Positions 31,641 through 42,254 of a stretch of 64,000 nucleotides of DNA are shown here, in pieces. The notes under the pieces were generated by a model. The model was given only the letters and a program-made list of their open reading frames with translations, made no database searches and was not told the origin of the DNA. Location of the stretch: the NCBI GenBank assembly GCA_910575405.1, contig CAJTER010000004.1:62001-126000 (forward strand), read 5' to 3'. Within the stretch, counting starts at the first letter, position 1. The number at the start of each line of letters is the position of its first letter. This DNA is from Clostridia bacterium (GTDB taxonomy: Bacteria; Bacillota; Clostridia; Peptostreptococcales; Anaerovoracaceae). Position numbers and translations under genes: made by a program.

Positions 31641-32999
31641 TTGATCAATATGAACGATATCATGGAAACCATCACCATGATACAGGAAGAAAATCTGGAT
31701 ATACGAACCATTACTATGGGGATTTCCCTTTTGGACTGCTGCGACAGCGATATCGATCGCTCCTGCCAGAAGGTCTATGATAAAATTTATCGGTGCGCCA
31801 AAGATCTTGTCAAAACTGGCGAAGAGATTGAAAAAAAATATGGAATACCAATTGTAAACAAGCGTATTTCAGTAACCCCTATTGCTATGCTCGCAGGTGC
31901 TTCCGGCGGCGATCCGGTTAAATACGCAAAGGCTCTGGATAAGGCGGCCAAAGAAATCGGCGTCAATTTTATTGGTGGCTATTCAGCCCTTGTCCAGAAA
32001 GGCTTTTCCCCTGGAGACAAGGCTCTCATCGAATCCATCCCTCGCGCTCTTGAGGAAACGGATTTCGTATGCTCTTCTGTCAATGTAGGCTCTACCAAAA
32101 CAGGCATCAACATGGATGCGGTAAAGCTGATGGGCGGTGTCGTAAAGGAAGCCGCGGCGCGGACAAAGGACCGGCAGTGTATCGGAGCCGCCAAGCTGGT
32201 AGTCTTCTGCAACGCACCTGAGGATAATCCCTTTATGGCTGGCGCATTCCACGGTCCGGGAGAACCTGACTGTGTCATTAATGTAGGTGTATCCGGCCCT
32301 GGCGTTGTACGCTCCGCTCTTTCTAAGATGCCTGCTGAGGCGGATCTTACCGAGATTGCAGATAAAATAAAGAAAACCGCTTTCAAAATTACCCGTGTCG
32401 GTCAGCTCGTAGGAAGCGAGGCTTCTCAGCGTCTGGGTGTCCCCTTTGGTATTATCGATCTATCCCTGGCCCCTACGCCTGCAGTAGGTGATTCCGTTGC
32501 TCATATTCTGGAGGAAATCGGCCTGGAGCAATGCGGCACCCATGGAACAACGGCAGCCCTTGCTATGCTCAATGATGCTGTAAAAAAAGGCGGCGTAATG
32601 GCCTCATCCAACGTAGGCGGGCTATCAGGCGCTTTCATCCCGGTCAGTGAAGATGCCGGCATGATCCATGCTGCAAGAGACGGCGTGCTCTCCATCGAAA
32701 AGCTGGAGGCTATGACTGCCGTTTGTTCGGTTGGCCTGGATATGATCATTATTCCCGGAGAAACACCGGAAGAAACGATTTCTGCCATTATTGCAGATGA
32801 AGCTGCTATTGGAATGGTCAATTCCAAAACAACAGCTGTTCGGGTTATTCCCGCTGTAGGCCTTGCTGAAGGACAGGAACTGGATTTTGGCGGACTCCTT
32901 GGAAACGGACCTGTAATGAAACTCAATACAAAATCGCCTGCCAAGATGATAAACCGGGGCGGCAGAATTCCTGCACCGCTCCAAAGCCTGAAAAACTAG
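31641..32999 (+). CDS. UPF0210 / PFL-family (DUF711) protein
   Basis: 452 aa, full length for the family. Recognisable from its glycine-rich central blocks ([34 protein letters not shown]) and the C-terminal [11 protein letters not shown] with [14 protein letters not shown]. It begins with TTG at 31641 (GGAGG nine bases upstream) or ATG at 31650. Biochemical role unproven; coupling to the ACT protein suggests an amino-acid-responsive pair. Confidence 0.92.
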   Translation: MINMNDIMETITMIQEENLDIRTITMGISLLDCCDSDIDRSCQKVYDKIYRCAKDLVKTGEEIEKKYGIPIVNKRISVTPIAMLAGASGGDPVKYAKALDKAAKEIGVNFIGGYSALVQKGFSPGDKALIESIPRALEETDFVCSSVNVGSTKTGINMDAVKLMGGVVKEAAARTKDRQCIGAAKLVVFCNAPEDNPFMAGAFHGPGEPDCVINVGVSGPGVVRSALSKMPAEADLTEIADKIKKTAFKITRVGQLVGSEASQRLGVPFGIIDLSLAPTPAVGDSVAHILEEIGLEQCGTHGTTAALAMLNDAVKKGGVMASSNVGGLSGAFIPVSEDAGMIHAARDGVLSIEKLEAMTAVCSVGLDMIIIPGETPEETISAIIADEAAIGMVNSKTTAVRVIPAVGLAEGQELDFGGLLGNGPVMKLNTKSPAKMINRGGRIPAPLQSLKN

Positions 33000-33026
33000 C
33001 AAAAGGAAAAAGAGGTGTTATCAAAC

Positions 33027-34055
33027 ATGTCATGTGGATATAAAAAAGTACCTTTTTTGAACCTTCCTACACCAGTAGAGTATCTTCCCAATGTTTCCCG
33101 CCAGCTTGGAATCAATCTTTATCTGAAACGGGATGATCTTACTGGTCTCGGCATGGGAGGAAACAAGCTGCGTAAACTGGAATACTTTTTATATGAAGCG
33201 CAGCAGCAGAGTGCAACTATGCTTCTTACCGTAGGTGGCGTTCAAACAAATCACGGCAGACTCACCGCAGCTGTCGCCGCCAAATACGGCCTCAAATGCG
33301 CCATTGTTGCAATTGATGATTACCCTGGAGAAATATCCGCCAATATTCTTTTGGATCGTTTAATGGGAGCTGACGTCATCCTGAAAGCAAATGACCATCA
33401 GCGCTCTGTCGATGCCCAGGTATATGAAACAGCTATGATGGTAAAGGAGCGGTATGAAGCACAGGGTGAAAATGTCTATTTTATTCCCATGGGGGGCTCT
33501 AATGAACTTGGCATACTCGGCTATTATGATTGTGCCCAGGAATTGACGATTCAGGCCGCTGAGCTTGGAATCTCCGATAGCAGGGTTATTGTTCCTATTG
33601 GAAGCATGGGAACGTATATGGGGCTGTTTTGCGGCCTCAAGGACATTGACTCACCCCTTTCTCTTACAGGCGCCCTTATCATGCCTTACGAGCAAAGTGT
33701 ACGTGCCTTTGCAAAAGATTATTTTGATAAGGTAAAGCAGCGGTATGATTTCGAATTTGGTGCGGAAAAGTCAGACTTTCACATTGATGAAGATTATGTC
33801 TATGGCGCCTATAATAATGCCGTACCCCAGGTTCGAGAGGCAATCTGCCAGATGGCACAGAAAGAGGCTATTATTCTGGATCCCTGCTACACGGGAAAAG
33901 CCTTTAACGCTATCCGACAAATGATACTTGATCGAAAAATCGAACCAGGAGAAACTATCATTTTCATCCACACCGGCGGACAGCCCGGTATTAACACACC
34001 TCACCACCGAATCGAATTTGAAGCAGAGCTCATGGACGGAATTAAAATACTGTAA
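33027..34055 (+). CDS. PLP-dependent D-cysteine desulfhydrase / ACC deaminase-family enzyme
   Basis: 342 aa. The PLP lysine lies in MGGNKLRKLE; VGGVQTNHGR and a C-terminal FIHTGGQPGI follow the fold-type II pattern of the D-cysteine desulfhydrase/1-aminocyclopropane-1-carboxylate deaminase group. Likely converts D-cysteine (or a related D-amino acid) to pyruvate, ammonia and sulfide. The ATG at 33027 is chosen over a GTG at 33015, since AGAGGTG serves as the ribosome-binding site. Substrate cannot be fixed by sequence. Confidence 0.85.
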   Translation: MSCGYKKVPFLNLPTPVEYLPNVSRQLGINLYLKRDDLTGLGMGGNKLRKLEYFLYEAQQQSATMLLTVGGVQTNHGRLTAAVAAKYGLKCAIVAIDDYPGEISANILLDRLMGADVILKANDHQRSVDAQVYETAMMVKERYEAQGENVYFIPMGGSNELGILGYYDCAQELTIQAAELGISDSRVIVPIGSMGTYMGLFCGLKDIDSPLSLTGALIMPYEQSVRAFAKDYFDKVKQRYDFEFGAEKSDFHIDEDYVYGAYNNAVPQVREAICQMAQKEAIILDPCYTGKAFNAIRQMILDRKIEPGETIIFIHTGGQPGINTPHHRIEFEAELMDGIKIL

Positions 34056-34072
34056 CAATTCTGTTGAATTTA

Positions 34073-34119
34073 CAAAAGGGCTTATCACATGAGGCAAACT
34101 CACGAGATAAGTCCTTTTG
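34073..34119. terminator. Bidirectional terminator hairpin
   Basis: CAAAAGG.CTTATC/GATAAG.CCTTTTG between the convergent PLP gene and yqeY. Confidence 0.75.
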
Positions 34120-34162
34120 CATCTGCGCGTCTGGATCGCTTTTTTCCTTAAGAAATGCTAAG

Positions 34163-34187
34163 AAAAGAGCAGGTTTGCACCTGCCCC
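34163..34187 (-). terminator. Weak terminator of yqeY
   Basis: GCAGGT/ACCTGC stem followed by TCTTTTCTT on the minus strand. Confidence 0.5.
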
Positions 34188-34196
34188 TAAGTAAAG

Positions 34197-34646
34197 TCAT
34201 TCACTTAAAAATTCTTCGATTATCTTCCTCACATCATTTCCGTCTGCAAGGCCTTTGACCTTTTTCATGACCGCACCCATGAGTTTTCCCATGTTCTTCT
34301 TGCCGCCGTCAATCCCAAGCTCATCCGCTGTAGCCTGTACGACTTCCCTGATCTTGGATTTATCCATCTGCTCAGGCAGATACTTCATAAGAATTTCAAT
34401 TTCTGCTTTATAGTCATCAGCTAAGTCCGTTCTCCCAGCTTGTTCAAAATCAGAGAGGGCATCTTTTCTCATCTTAACCTGTTTTGCTAAAATTGCGATA
34501 ATCCCTTCGTCATCCAGCTCCTGTCTGTTATCAACCTCATATTGTTTGATTGCAGCACGAGCAAAACTTATTGTATTCTTCCTGACTTCATCCTTGGCCT
34601 TCATCGCCTCCTTGAAGTCAGACATCAGTTGTTCTTTTAAGGTCAC
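34197..34646 (-). CDS. yqeY: GatB/YqeY domain protein
   Basis: 149 aa, the usual length. C-terminal GKLMGAVMKKVKG-type motif, NDVRKIIEEFL. Related to the tail domain of the GatB subunit of tRNA amidotransferase; single-domain versions are often next to rpsU, as here. GTG start behind GAGGTG. Confidence 0.92.
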   Translation of the reverse strand: MTLKEQLMSDFKEAMKAKDEVRKNTISFARAAIKQYEVDNRQELDDEGIIAILAKQVKMRKDALSDFEQAGRTDLADDYKAEIEILMKYLPEQMDKSKIREVVQATADELGIDGGKKNMGKLMGAVMKKVKGLADGNDVRKIIEEFLSE

Positions 34647-34679
34647 TTTTAAAACACCTCGAATCTATACTGCAACAGC

Positions 34680-34859
34680 TTAGTATTTTTTAGCCTTTTT
34701 TCTTGCAGCTTCAGACTTCTTCTTTCTCTTTACACTTGGCTTTTCATAGTGCTCTCTTTTTCTCAGCTCCGACATAACGCCGTCTCTTGCGCAAGAACGC
34801 TTGAATCTTTTAAGAGCGCTTTCCAAGCTTTCATTTTCTCTAACAATTACCTGTGCCAT
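34680..34859 (-). CDS. rpsU: 30S ribosomal protein S21
   Basis: 59 aa, start at ATG 34859 (AGGAGGTG upstream). Diagnostic [16 protein letters not shown], then a Lys/Arg-rich tail ending KKAKKY. Binds the 30S platform near the 16S 3' end. Forms an operon with yqeY. Confidence 0.97.
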   Translation of the reverse strand: MAQVIVRENESLESALKRFKRSCARDGVMSELRKREHYEKPSVKRKKKSEAARKKAKKY

Positions 34860-35012
34860 ATTCCGTTTCACCTCCTGACGTGTTTGAAATCACATAGATG
34901 CTATGGAACGGTCTTATCTATAACGTTGCTATTATACTATTCTTTGTACAAATATGCAAGGTTTTTTTGTCCAAGTTTAAAAATTTAACAAGTTCGTCCT
35001 TTTTTCACTCCA

Positions 35013-35354
35013 TCAGCCTGGTGGCCAGGTAAGTTTCCGTTTTCCTAGCAAGTGAAAGTGCAGGTGCTGCACAGTTTGAAAACCATCTTCTCCACAGTTG
35101 TTCACAAGGCGGTAGCCGTTTTCCAGCCCCAGATCTGCAGCAATCGTCTTCACCTTTGTCATAATATAACCAAGCAATTCCTGATCCTCCGGCCCTGTAT
35201 CATCCAGCGAAGCAATATGTTTTTTCGGGATAATCAGTACATGTACGGGTGCCTGCGGCTCCAAATCGTGAAAGCACAAAATTTTGTCATCTTCGTACAC
35301 AATATTGGATGGGATGTCTTTATCCGCTATTTTGCAAAAAATACAATCGGCCAT
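35013..35354 (-). CDS. HIT-family (HINT-type) nucleotide-binding protein
   Basis: 113 aa. Zn-ligand-like CIFCKI near the N-terminus and the catalytic HxHxH triad as HLHFHLLG. Hydrolyses purine nucleoside phosphoramidates in characterised relatives. Single gene; upstream and downstream genes are spaced. Confidence 0.95.
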   Translation of the reverse strand: MADCIFCKIADKDIPSNIVYEDDKILCFHDLEPQAPVHVLIIPKKHIASLDDTGPEDQELLGYIMTKVKTIAADLGLENGYRLVNNCGEDGFQTVQHLHFHLLGKRKLTWPPG

Positions 35355-35499
35355 ACTTCATGTTCCTCCATTTTTATTGGGTTTTATGGAACCTGTATTT
35401 CCTATCATACTTGTCCCATGAAAAATAGTATATCAGATCTGTGTGGAAATGAAAAGTCCTATCTGAAAAGAAGCTGTTTCAGTAACGTTTTGTAATGGA

Positions 35500-35526
35500 A
35501 GAGCACACCCCTCCCGGATGTGCTCT
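35500..35526 (-). terminator. Terminator after the chemoreceptor
   Basis: AGAGCACA/TGTGCTCT stem, 57 bases past the stop at 35583. Confidence 0.6.
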
Positions 35527-35582
35527 ATCGCAGCTTTTACTCTGCAAACTTGTGCAAATCTGTATACATGGTATATTGCCGC

Positions 35583-37238
35583 TTAATCGGTCTGTTTAAG
35601 GTTGAACTTGCGCGTCTGGCTCTGCAGCAGGCGAACCTGTTCAAACAGCTCTGTGCTGACTGCTGCTGATTCTTCACTGCTGGCAGAATTCGTCTGAACA
35701 ACAGCTGAAATCTGTCCGATGCCGTTCGTAACCTGGACAATGGAATCCGCTTCATGCTCTACTGCCTCAGCAATTGCTGTAATCGCCTTATTCGACTTCA
35801 TTACCAACTCCAGCGTCGTCTCCAGAGTCTTCGATACCTGGCTCACAATCTTATTGCCCCGCTCTGCTGCCTGAACCGAATTTTCGATGAGAGCTTGTGT
35901 CGCTTTTACCGCTTCCTCCGACTGAGTGGCCAGAGTCCGCACTTCACTGGATACAACAGCAAAGCCTTTTCCTGCTGCACCTGCACGGGCAGCCTCTACT
36001 GCCGCATTGAGAGCCAGAATATTAGTCTGGAATGCAATGCTTTCAATGGTGCCGATGATCTTTTCAATCTGCTGGGATGCAGTCGTAATATCTGCCATGG
36101 CAGCTACCATTTCTTCCATCTGTCTGCTGCTGATATTGACCTGTTCTCCTGTCAGGCGAGCGTTTTCCTGTGCCTGTGAAGCAGTTTCCACATTCTGCTC
36201 TGCACTCTTGGAAAGCTCATCCAAAGTTGCATACAGCTGCTGTACCTCGCTGGCCTGTTCTGTAGCGCCCTGCGCCAGAGCCTGTGCTCCGCCTGAAAGC
36301 TGCTCCGCATTGCCAGAGACACGCTGCTCTGCCTTATTAATATGCCCGATTGCAAGGGAAATATTGGAGGTAAAGCTATCTATAGAAGCTTCGATTGATT
36401 GGAAATCTCCTATGTAGTGAGCGGCCGTACGAACATCGAAATTGCCTTTGGACAACTCCGACATAATACGGTTAATGTCCTCCACATACCCGTTTATTCG
36501 TTTCATAGCGCTTTCCAGTGTGTCTGCCAGTTCGCCCAGCTCATCATCCGACTTGTATTCCAAATTCAGATCCAACCGGCCGTCCTGAAGCGGCTGAGTT
36601 TTCCCTGTAATCTGCAGTATTGGTTTTAAAACACTGCGGAGAACATACATAATCAGGCTAATGAGACATACTAATGCCAGAAGGAGTCCGATAATTGAGG
36701 TTGCATGCATGATAACAATGGTTTGTTGCATACTCTTTGCACATTCTTCGCTGATCATAGTTCCCTGCTCTATAACTTCATCCAGCATCCCAACTAATGT
36801 TGTCAGATTTGCCTGAATCGTTTCCTGATAGTACTTCTGTGCTTTTTCTGGATTTTTTTTCTGCAAATCCAGTACATAAGTTGCTGATTCATGTAATTCT
36901 TTATGCAGCGGTTCCAATTCTGATCTCAGCTTTAACACAGTTTCATCTTCTGTACCTGCCTCTCCATAGAGCCACTGCCCCAGAACGCAGGTAGTCGGAT
37001 CAATGCTGCCGGTAAATTCTGTACCCGCATACAGTGCATTGCTCAAACCTGTAGACCATTTGTAGTGAGCGGCCTCTGCCATCTGAGCTCTGTTAAGCAG
37101 TGCATTAGCCTGCATACTGGCTTCTTCCGTTCTATCCACACGCATAATGTTTACGGTCATCATGACACTGAACAGAAGTACCGATGCGAGGGCTGCTACC
37201 ACTCGGATCAAAATCATCGTTTTGATGCTTTTGCGCAT
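35583..37238 (-). CDS. Methyl-accepting chemotaxis protein with CZB-like zinc site
   Basis: 551 aa. TM1 (about 8-31), an extracellular part of about 145 residues, TM2 (about 177-200), HAMP (about 200-255), then the kinase-control coiled coil with the hairpin tip [20 protein letters not shown]. The sensor portion has H58, C84 in CVLGQWL, H112 and H116: the ligand pattern of a CZB zinc-binding domain, here outside the membrane rather than in the cytoplasm. No chemotaxis operon is adjacent. Confidence 0.92.
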   Translation of the reverse strand: MRKSIKTMILIRVVAALASVLLFSVMMTVNIMRVDRTEEASMQANALLNRAQMAEAAHYKWSTGLSNALYAGTEFTGSIDPTTCVLGQWLYGEAGTEDETVLKLRSELEPLHKELHESATYVLDLQKKNPEKAQKYYQETIQANLTTLVGMLDEVIEQGTMISEECAKSMQQTIVIMHATSIIGLLLALVCLISLIMYVLRSVLKPILQITGKTQPLQDGRLDLNLEYKSDDELGELADTLESAMKRINGYVEDINRIMSELSKGNFDVRTAAHYIGDFQSIEASIDSFTSNISLAIGHINKAEQRVSGNAEQLSGGAQALAQGATEQASEVQQLYATLDELSKSAEQNVETASQAQENARLTGEQVNISSRQMEEMVAAMADITTASQQIEKIIGTIESIAFQTNILALNAAVEAARAGAAGKGFAVVSSEVRTLATQSEEAVKATQALIENSVQAAERGNKIVSQVSKTLETTLELVMKSNKAITAIAEAVEHEADSIVQVTNGIGQISAVVQTNSASSEESAAVSTELFEQVRLLQSQTRKFNLKQTD

Positions 37239-37468
37239 AGGTGTACACCTTCTTTCTTATTAAAGTCATTTAAATTAATTATATAAATTGCGTATTCCCG
37301 CGTGCTCCCCAGAGACGATCGTTTCTCTGCATGATTTCCGCTGTTATACGAATTTAGTATAACACAACCAATCGCAGCTTTTCAACAGAAAGTTATATAT
37401 CGCGCATCCTGCTCCTGTCTGCATAAGACCTCAAAACGTGAAAAAACTGGTCCTCAAAAGCTCCTCTC

Positions 37469-38785
37469 TTATTCTATGCTGCCCCTCATGCCATCTGCAA
37501 AAGGCTCCTGAAGCAAAATCCGACAAAAAGTGTTGAGATTTTCTTTGTCTTGTGATTTTACATAAACTCGGATGTAGTTATCTGTATAACCGGTAAGGCA
37601 TTCCTCATCCTGCAGATATTCCTCCAACAGAACCTGACGGACGGTTCCCCTGTTTGATTCAAAGAACTTCACCGAAGCATCCTCCCCCGCCTTTAAAAGC
37701 TCCTGGCTTCTGACTTTTTTTATTGACGCAGGGATCTGCCCATCCATGGACGCTGCCTTTGTCAAAGGGCGTCTGGAATATTGAAAAGCATGGACCTTGC
37801 AGAATCCTGCCTCTTTTATAAGGGTCATACTTTCTCGAAAATCCGCTTCTGTTTCCCCCGGAAACCCCGCAATCAAATCCGTGCTGATCCCGTAGCATGG
37901 GTCAAACTCTTTGAGCGCTTTCACAATATCCAAGTAATCCTGCCTCTCATAGGGTCTGTTCATAGCGCTGAGGATGCGGCTGCTTCCACTTTGAGCCGAA
38001 AGATGCAGGTGATGGCACAGCTTTTCGTAGCGCAGCAGGCGTTTTACATATTCTGCATTTACAACAGCTGGCTCCAGTGAGCTTAAGCGTATTCGAAAGT
38101 CCCCAGGCAGCTTGGAAAGGCGCGCGATAATACTTTCAATTCCTGACAGCTCCTCCTGAGGAAACCCTTCTTCTGTTCCATAAAGGGCTGTATTAATCCC
38201 AGTAAGCACCAACTCTTTAAAGCCCCTGGAAAGGAGCCCCTCGGCTTCCTTCACAATATCATCTGCCGCCCTGCTCCTTACCCTTCCTCTGGCATAAGGA
38301 ATTACACAGTAAGAACAAAACCGGCTGCAACCCTCCTGTATTTTGATATAGGCCCTGGTTCTGGATTCTGTCGCCGTCACCAGACCCATTTCTTCGTATT
38401 CCTTCAGCTCCTCATATGCAAGTACATGAACCTGAGGCTTTCTCTCCCGGATAAATTTCTCAATATAATCCACAAGCTTGCCCTTTTCATTGGTGCCCGC
38501 TACGATATTGACGCCCTCGACTGCCCCTACTTCTTCCGGCTTGATCTGAGCGTAGCACCCGGTTACTGCCACCACGCTCTGGGGGTTGAGCTTTTTCATT
38601 TTGCGAATATACTGGCGTGATTTTCGATCCGCAAGGCCTGTCACAGTGCATGTATTAATCACATAAATATCTGCAAATTCCGTTTCCCCTGTGATTTCAT
38701 ATCCCCGCTTCTGGAACTGAAGACGCAGAGCTTCTGTTTCGTATTGATTGACTTTACAGCCCAATGTATGAAATGCAACTTTCAT
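37469..38785 (-). CDS. mtaB: tRNA (N6-threonylcarbamoyladenosine(37)-C2)-methylthiotransferase
   Basis: 438 aa. UPF0004 domain (TLGCKVNQYETEAL, CTVTGLADRKSR, VTGCYAQ) with its own Fe-S cysteines, radical SAM motif C-SRF-C-SY-C, and a C-terminal TRAM-like part. The first residues TLGCKVN and the t6A-type order identify MtaB rather than MiaB or RimO. It modifies A37 of ANN-decoding tRNAs. Divergent from the envelope hydrolase. Confidence 0.95.
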   Translation of the reverse strand: MKVAFHTLGCKVNQYETEALRLQFQKRGYEITGETEFADIYVINTCTVTGLADRKSRQYIRKMKKLNPQSVVAVTGCYAQIKPEEVGAVEGVNIVAGTNEKGKLVDYIEKFIRERKPQVHVLAYEELKEYEEMGLVTATESRTRAYIKIQEGCSRFCSYCVIPYARGRVRSRAADDIVKEAEGLLSRGFKELVLTGINTALYGTEEGFPQEELSGIESIIARLSKLPGDFRIRLSSLEPAVVNAEYVKRLLRYEKLCHHLHLSAQSGSSRILSAMNRPYERQDYLDIVKALKEFDPCYGISTDLIAGFPGETEADFRESMTLIKEAGFCKVHAFQYSRRPLTKAASMDGQIPASIKKVRSQELLKAGEDASVKFFESNRGTVRQVLLEEYLQDEECLTGYTDNYIRVYVKSQDKENLNTFCRILLQEPFADGMRGSIE

Positions 38786-38964
38786 AAAAAATTCCTTTCC
38801 AGCCTGATGTTATTTAAGACTACCCGGTGTTACCTGGTGTACTGACCACTTCACTATATACCTTCTTATTATATTGGAATCCGCTTAAAAGTAAAGTCTT
38901 TTTTCCCTGGCGCGCGCATACAATTTAGGGTTCTTGTTTCAGCTCATTTAAGGAGGTTTTTCTC

Positions 38965-40758
38965 ATGAAAAGCAAGTCATTTAAATTATTAGCCGCAGTT
39001 GTATCAGGCGTACTCATCGGTGTATTTCTTTTTTCCATTCAGGTCAGGCACCAGCCTTCTACGAGCGCAGGCAGCAGTCTGAAATGGGTGGATTTTGACG
39101 TTACTTATGAAGCTTTGAAAAAAGCCATGGAGCTGGATATTGAAACTTATGAACAGGAAATTCATGCAAGCTGGATCGACTCTCTTGCATATCTGGGCGC
39201 CAAATACGGCGGTGATTTCAGCCAGTATCGTGAAGCGGATCTGGATCAGTTTATGGAAAATCTGAAAAAAGGACAGGAACTGGAAGACTTCACAAAAAAT
39301 ATGAAATATTTCCCCTATTATCAGAAAGCTTACGGCACTGTGCTGGGAGGAATGCTGGGATATTATAAAATCGAAATTCCGAATGAAAAGGGAGAAGGCA
39401 CTCACTGGGTGGAACAATATGGGCTGAAGGCCTACAGTCCTCTGGCAGAAGGCTACTGGTACACGGATTTTGATGATTTTGGCCAAAACCGCAGCTATGG
39501 CTACAGCCGGCAGCACTTCGGACATGATATGATGGCGGGAACCGGTACTCCAGTCATTGCTGTGGAAGGCGGTATTATCGAAGCCCTCGGCTGGAATCAG
39601 TATGGGGGCTGGCGGCTCGGCATACGCAGCTTTGACAAAAATCGATACTATTATTATGCCCATCTAAGAAAAGATCACCCTTATGCGGAAAATCTCTATG
39701 TGGGAAAGACTGTTACAGCCGGGCAGGTTATTGGATATGTAGGACAGACCGGCTACAGCCTGAAAGAAAATACGAATAATATCAATGTCCCTCACCTGCA
39801 CTACGGGATGCAGCTTGTTTTGGACGAAAAGGCAAAGGACAGCCCCAATCAGATCTGGATCGATCTGTACGCTATCACAAAGCTCCTGTCAAACCATCAG
39901 TCCACGGTTGTCAAAAAAGGGGATGAATATACGAGAAAATACGGCTATTCTGAAGAAAGCTATTATCTGGCTGCGGTGAAAGAAAAGCGAAAGGCTCCTG
40001 TTAAACTGCCCGTCCTCATGTATCACAGCCTTTTAAAGGACCCTTCCATGCACAACAACTATGTCATCGGGCCGAAACAATTTGAATCGGATCTGAAATA
40101 TTTAAAAGAACACGGCTACCACACGATCCTGATGGCAGATCTCATCGCTTTTGTGGAAAATGGCACGCCTCTTCCTGAAAATCCGGTGCTTCTGACCTTT
40201 GACGACGGATATTATAACAATTACTGCTACGGTTTTCCCCTGCTGAAAAAATACAACATGAAAGCAGTAATTTCCATTATTGGAAAGGAAACAGAGCGGT
40301 ATTCCCGCCTGAATGAGGAACATGCCGCCTATTCCAATCTTACCTGGGAGCACGTGCGAACCCTGACAGAATCGGGACTTGTGGAAATTCAAAACCACTC
40401 CTATAGCTCCCACAGCACGGATAAAGGGCGAAACGGCACTGCACAGCTCTCCGGTGAATCAGATAAGGCTTATGCCCGCTATCTGGAGCAGGATCTGATG
40501 ACGCTTCAGAAAAAAATCAAAGAGACGACAGGCGCCGCGCCCACCACCTTCACCTATCCTTTTGGCGCTGTCAGCAACACCGGCAGAACCATCATCAAAA
40601 AGCTGGGCTTCAAAGCCTCCTTGGGCTGTGAGGAGGGCATCAATACCATAAAAGTGGGAGACCCGGACTGCCTTTATGATATAAAAAGGTATCTCAGGAC
40701 TCCCGAAAAGTCCAGCGCGGAATTGTTCAGAAAAATCGAGTCAGATATGAAAAAGTAA
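38965..40758 (+). CDS. Fused M23 peptidase and polysaccharide deacetylase, membrane-anchored
   Basis: 597 aa. An N-terminal anchor (about 7-26) precedes an unassigned region (30-160), an M23/LytM-type domain with H184/H187-D188 (HFGHDMM) and H277-L-H279, and a NodB-type deacetylase with T-F-D413-D414-G and H478-x4-H483 (HSYSSH). The first domain cuts peptide cross-links, the second removes acetyl groups from wall glycans, so one protein may combine both. Good AGGAGG start. Convergent with ald. Confidence 0.9.
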   Translation: MKSKSFKLLAAVVSGVLIGVFLFSIQVRHQPSTSAGSSLKWVDFDVTYEALKKAMELDIETYEQEIHASWIDSLAYLGAKYGGDFSQYREADLDQFMENLKKGQELEDFTKNMKYFPYYQKAYGTVLGGMLGYYKIEIPNEKGEGTHWVEQYGLKAYSPLAEGYWYTDFDDFGQNRSYGYSRQHFGHDMMAGTGTPVIAVEGGIIEALGWNQYGGWRLGIRSFDKNRYYYYAHLRKDHPYAENLYVGKTVTAGQVIGYVGQTGYSLKENTNNINVPHLHYGMQLVLDEKAKDSPNQIWIDLYAITKLLSNHQSTVVKKGDEYTRKYGYSEESYYLAAVKEKRKAPVKLPVLMYHSLLKDPSMHNNYVIGPKQFESDLKYLKEHGYHTILMADLIAFVENGTPLPENPVLLTFDDGYYNNYCYGFPLLKKYNMKAVISIIGKETERYSRLNEEHAAYSNLTWEHVRTLTESGLVEIQNHSYSSHSTDKGRNGTAQLSGESDKAYARYLEQDLMTLQKKIKETTGAAPTTFTYPFGAVSNTGRTIIKKLGFKASLGCEEGINTIKVGDPDCLYDIKRYLRTPEKSSAELFRKIESDMKK

Positions 40759-40783
40759 CCCGTTTTCCTGAAAAGCAGAAGTA

Positions 40784-41950
40784 CTACAGCTGGATAAAAT
40801 TATTAGAACGTGTAACTGTTGCAGGCGGAGCCGGATCTAAGTCTCTGTCTGCAATGCCCAAAATTGTTTCCGGCCGGATCCACGGTCTCTTTTGAAGGGC
40901 GCTGGTCTCCTCATGGGTCAGGTAGCCCTTGTAGACGGTCAGACTTCTTCTCAGAAAGCCGTCCTTCACACAGGCCTCTGCCGGTCCATCGTTTAATAGC
41001 TTCATAAAATGAGGCAGCATAGCGGCGGCATAAGCCACTGTAGTGGATCCCGCAATGGCGCCTGGAATGTTGCTGACACAATAGTGGACAACGCCGTTTT
41101 CAATGTAAGTCGGATTTTCGTGGGTCGTTTCGTGGAAGGATTCAATGGCTCCGTCCGTGTCATTGCTGATATCCACAAGAACCGATCCCTTTTCCATCAG
41201 CCCCAGCATTTCCCGGTCAACCAGAAAATCCGGATTGCCCTTGGGCCACTTTACGCAGTTTAAGATCATATCCGTCTGAGGCAGGAGCTTTTTAATATTT
41301 TCCTTTGTACAGTACATGGTATCTACCCCATTGTGGTACTGAGCTTCCACATCCCGCAGTACGCCCAGACTGATGTCCATCACCGTCACCTTTGCCCCCA
41401 GGGCGTGAAGCACCGATAAAGCTGCCTTTCCTACAATTCCAGCGCCTAAAATCACTACGTTCATTCCCGGCGCGCCCGCAAGGCCGCTGACGAATTTGCC
41501 CTTTCCCCCGTTTACCGTCAGCATCGCATTCAGACCTGCCAGAGCGCCCTGCTTTCCCGCTGCTTCACAGTTGGGAGAACCGAATCTGTGGGAATCCTCC
41601 GCGGTAAAGGCGATTACTTTTTTGTCCAGCAGCGCCTGAACCTCCTCCGGGTGAGCGGCCGGGTGAATGCAGGTCACCAGGATCTGGCCCTCCCGCAGAA
41701 GGTCATATTCAGAAGGCTGGATCTCCTTGACCTTTGTCACCAGATCGCACTGAGAAAAAATCTCTTCCGCAGTCTGGACGATTGCCGCGCCTGCCGCTTT
41801 ATAGACTTCATCCTCAAAGCCCGCCTTTTCGCCTGCTCCTGACTGCACGAGAGCCGTATGTCCGGCAGATACGATACTCATAATTTCAGTGGGTGTTGCG
41901 ATAGTGCGGTATTCGCCGCTCTTAATATCCTTCAATAAACCAAACTTCAT
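40784..41950 (-). CDS. ald: Alanine dehydrogenase
   Basis: 388 aa. AlaDH/PNT N-terminal and NAD-binding domains: GLLKDIKSGEYRTIATPTEI, the VILGAGIVGKAA dinucleotide loop (about 165-177), and VSNIPGAIAGSTTVAY. Slightly longer than B. subtilis Ald and with a variant N-terminus, so a related lysine- or other amino-acid dehydrogenase in the same superfamily is possible. Oxidises alanine to pyruvate with NAD. Confidence 0.85.
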   Translation of the reverse strand: MKFGLLKDIKSGEYRTIATPTEIMSIVSAGHTALVQSGAGEKAGFEDEVYKAAGAAIVQTAEEIFSQCDLVTKVKEIQPSEYDLLREGQILVTCIHPAAHPEEVQALLDKKVIAFTAEDSHRFGSPNCEAAGKQGALAGLNAMLTVNGGKGKFVSGLAGAPGMNVVILGAGIVGKAALSVLHALGAKVTVMDISLGVLRDVEAQYHNGVDTMYCTKENIKKLLPQTDMILNCVKWPKGNPDFLVDREMLGLMEKGSVLVDISNDTDGAIESFHETTHENPTYIENGVVHYCVSNIPGAIAGSTTVAYAAAMLPHFMKLLNDGPAEACVKDGFLRRSLTVYKGYLTHEETSALQKRPWIRPETILGIADRDLDPAPPATVTRSNNFIQL

Positions 41951-42013
41951 ATATTACCTCCTCATGCTCTGTTTTTCCTGCTATCTGGACTTGCTGCCAC
42001 CCCCTGCAACAGC

Positions 42014-42142
42014 TTATGCCTGTCTTGCTTCTTCCAGAACCGCCTTGATTACCTCCAGCGCTTTGTCCGTCTTGCCATCCTCCAAAAGAGCTTCCAACGA
42101 TAACAGCATTGTCATCAATTCCAATCTTGCCATATCGTCCAT
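42014..42142 (-). CDS. 42-aa helical protein between rsmE and ald
   Basis: MDDMARLELMTMLLSLEALL followed by an amphipathic helix (KALEVIKAVLEEARQA), with GAGGAG before the ATG. No domain recognised. Sits between rsmE and ald in the same direction; two short helices with a DGKTDK turn look like a helix-hairpin adaptor. The alternative 79-aa frame in the same place (41922-42161) is not favoured. Confidence 0.65.
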   Translation of the reverse strand: MDDMARLELMTMLLSLEALLEDGKTDKALEVIKAVLEEARQA

Positions 42143-42254
42143 TTTTTCTCCTCTCTCCCAATCTTCCGGGTATCTAAGTCGAAGTTTCGACCCAGAACTA
42201 ATTTAACATATTTTTATAAAATGTCAATATTTATCATTTACATTTTTTGTATTT

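Noticed and set aside
41922-42161. 79-codon frame between ald and rsmE
   Set aside because: The overlapping 42-aa frame has the better start signal and protein-like helices.
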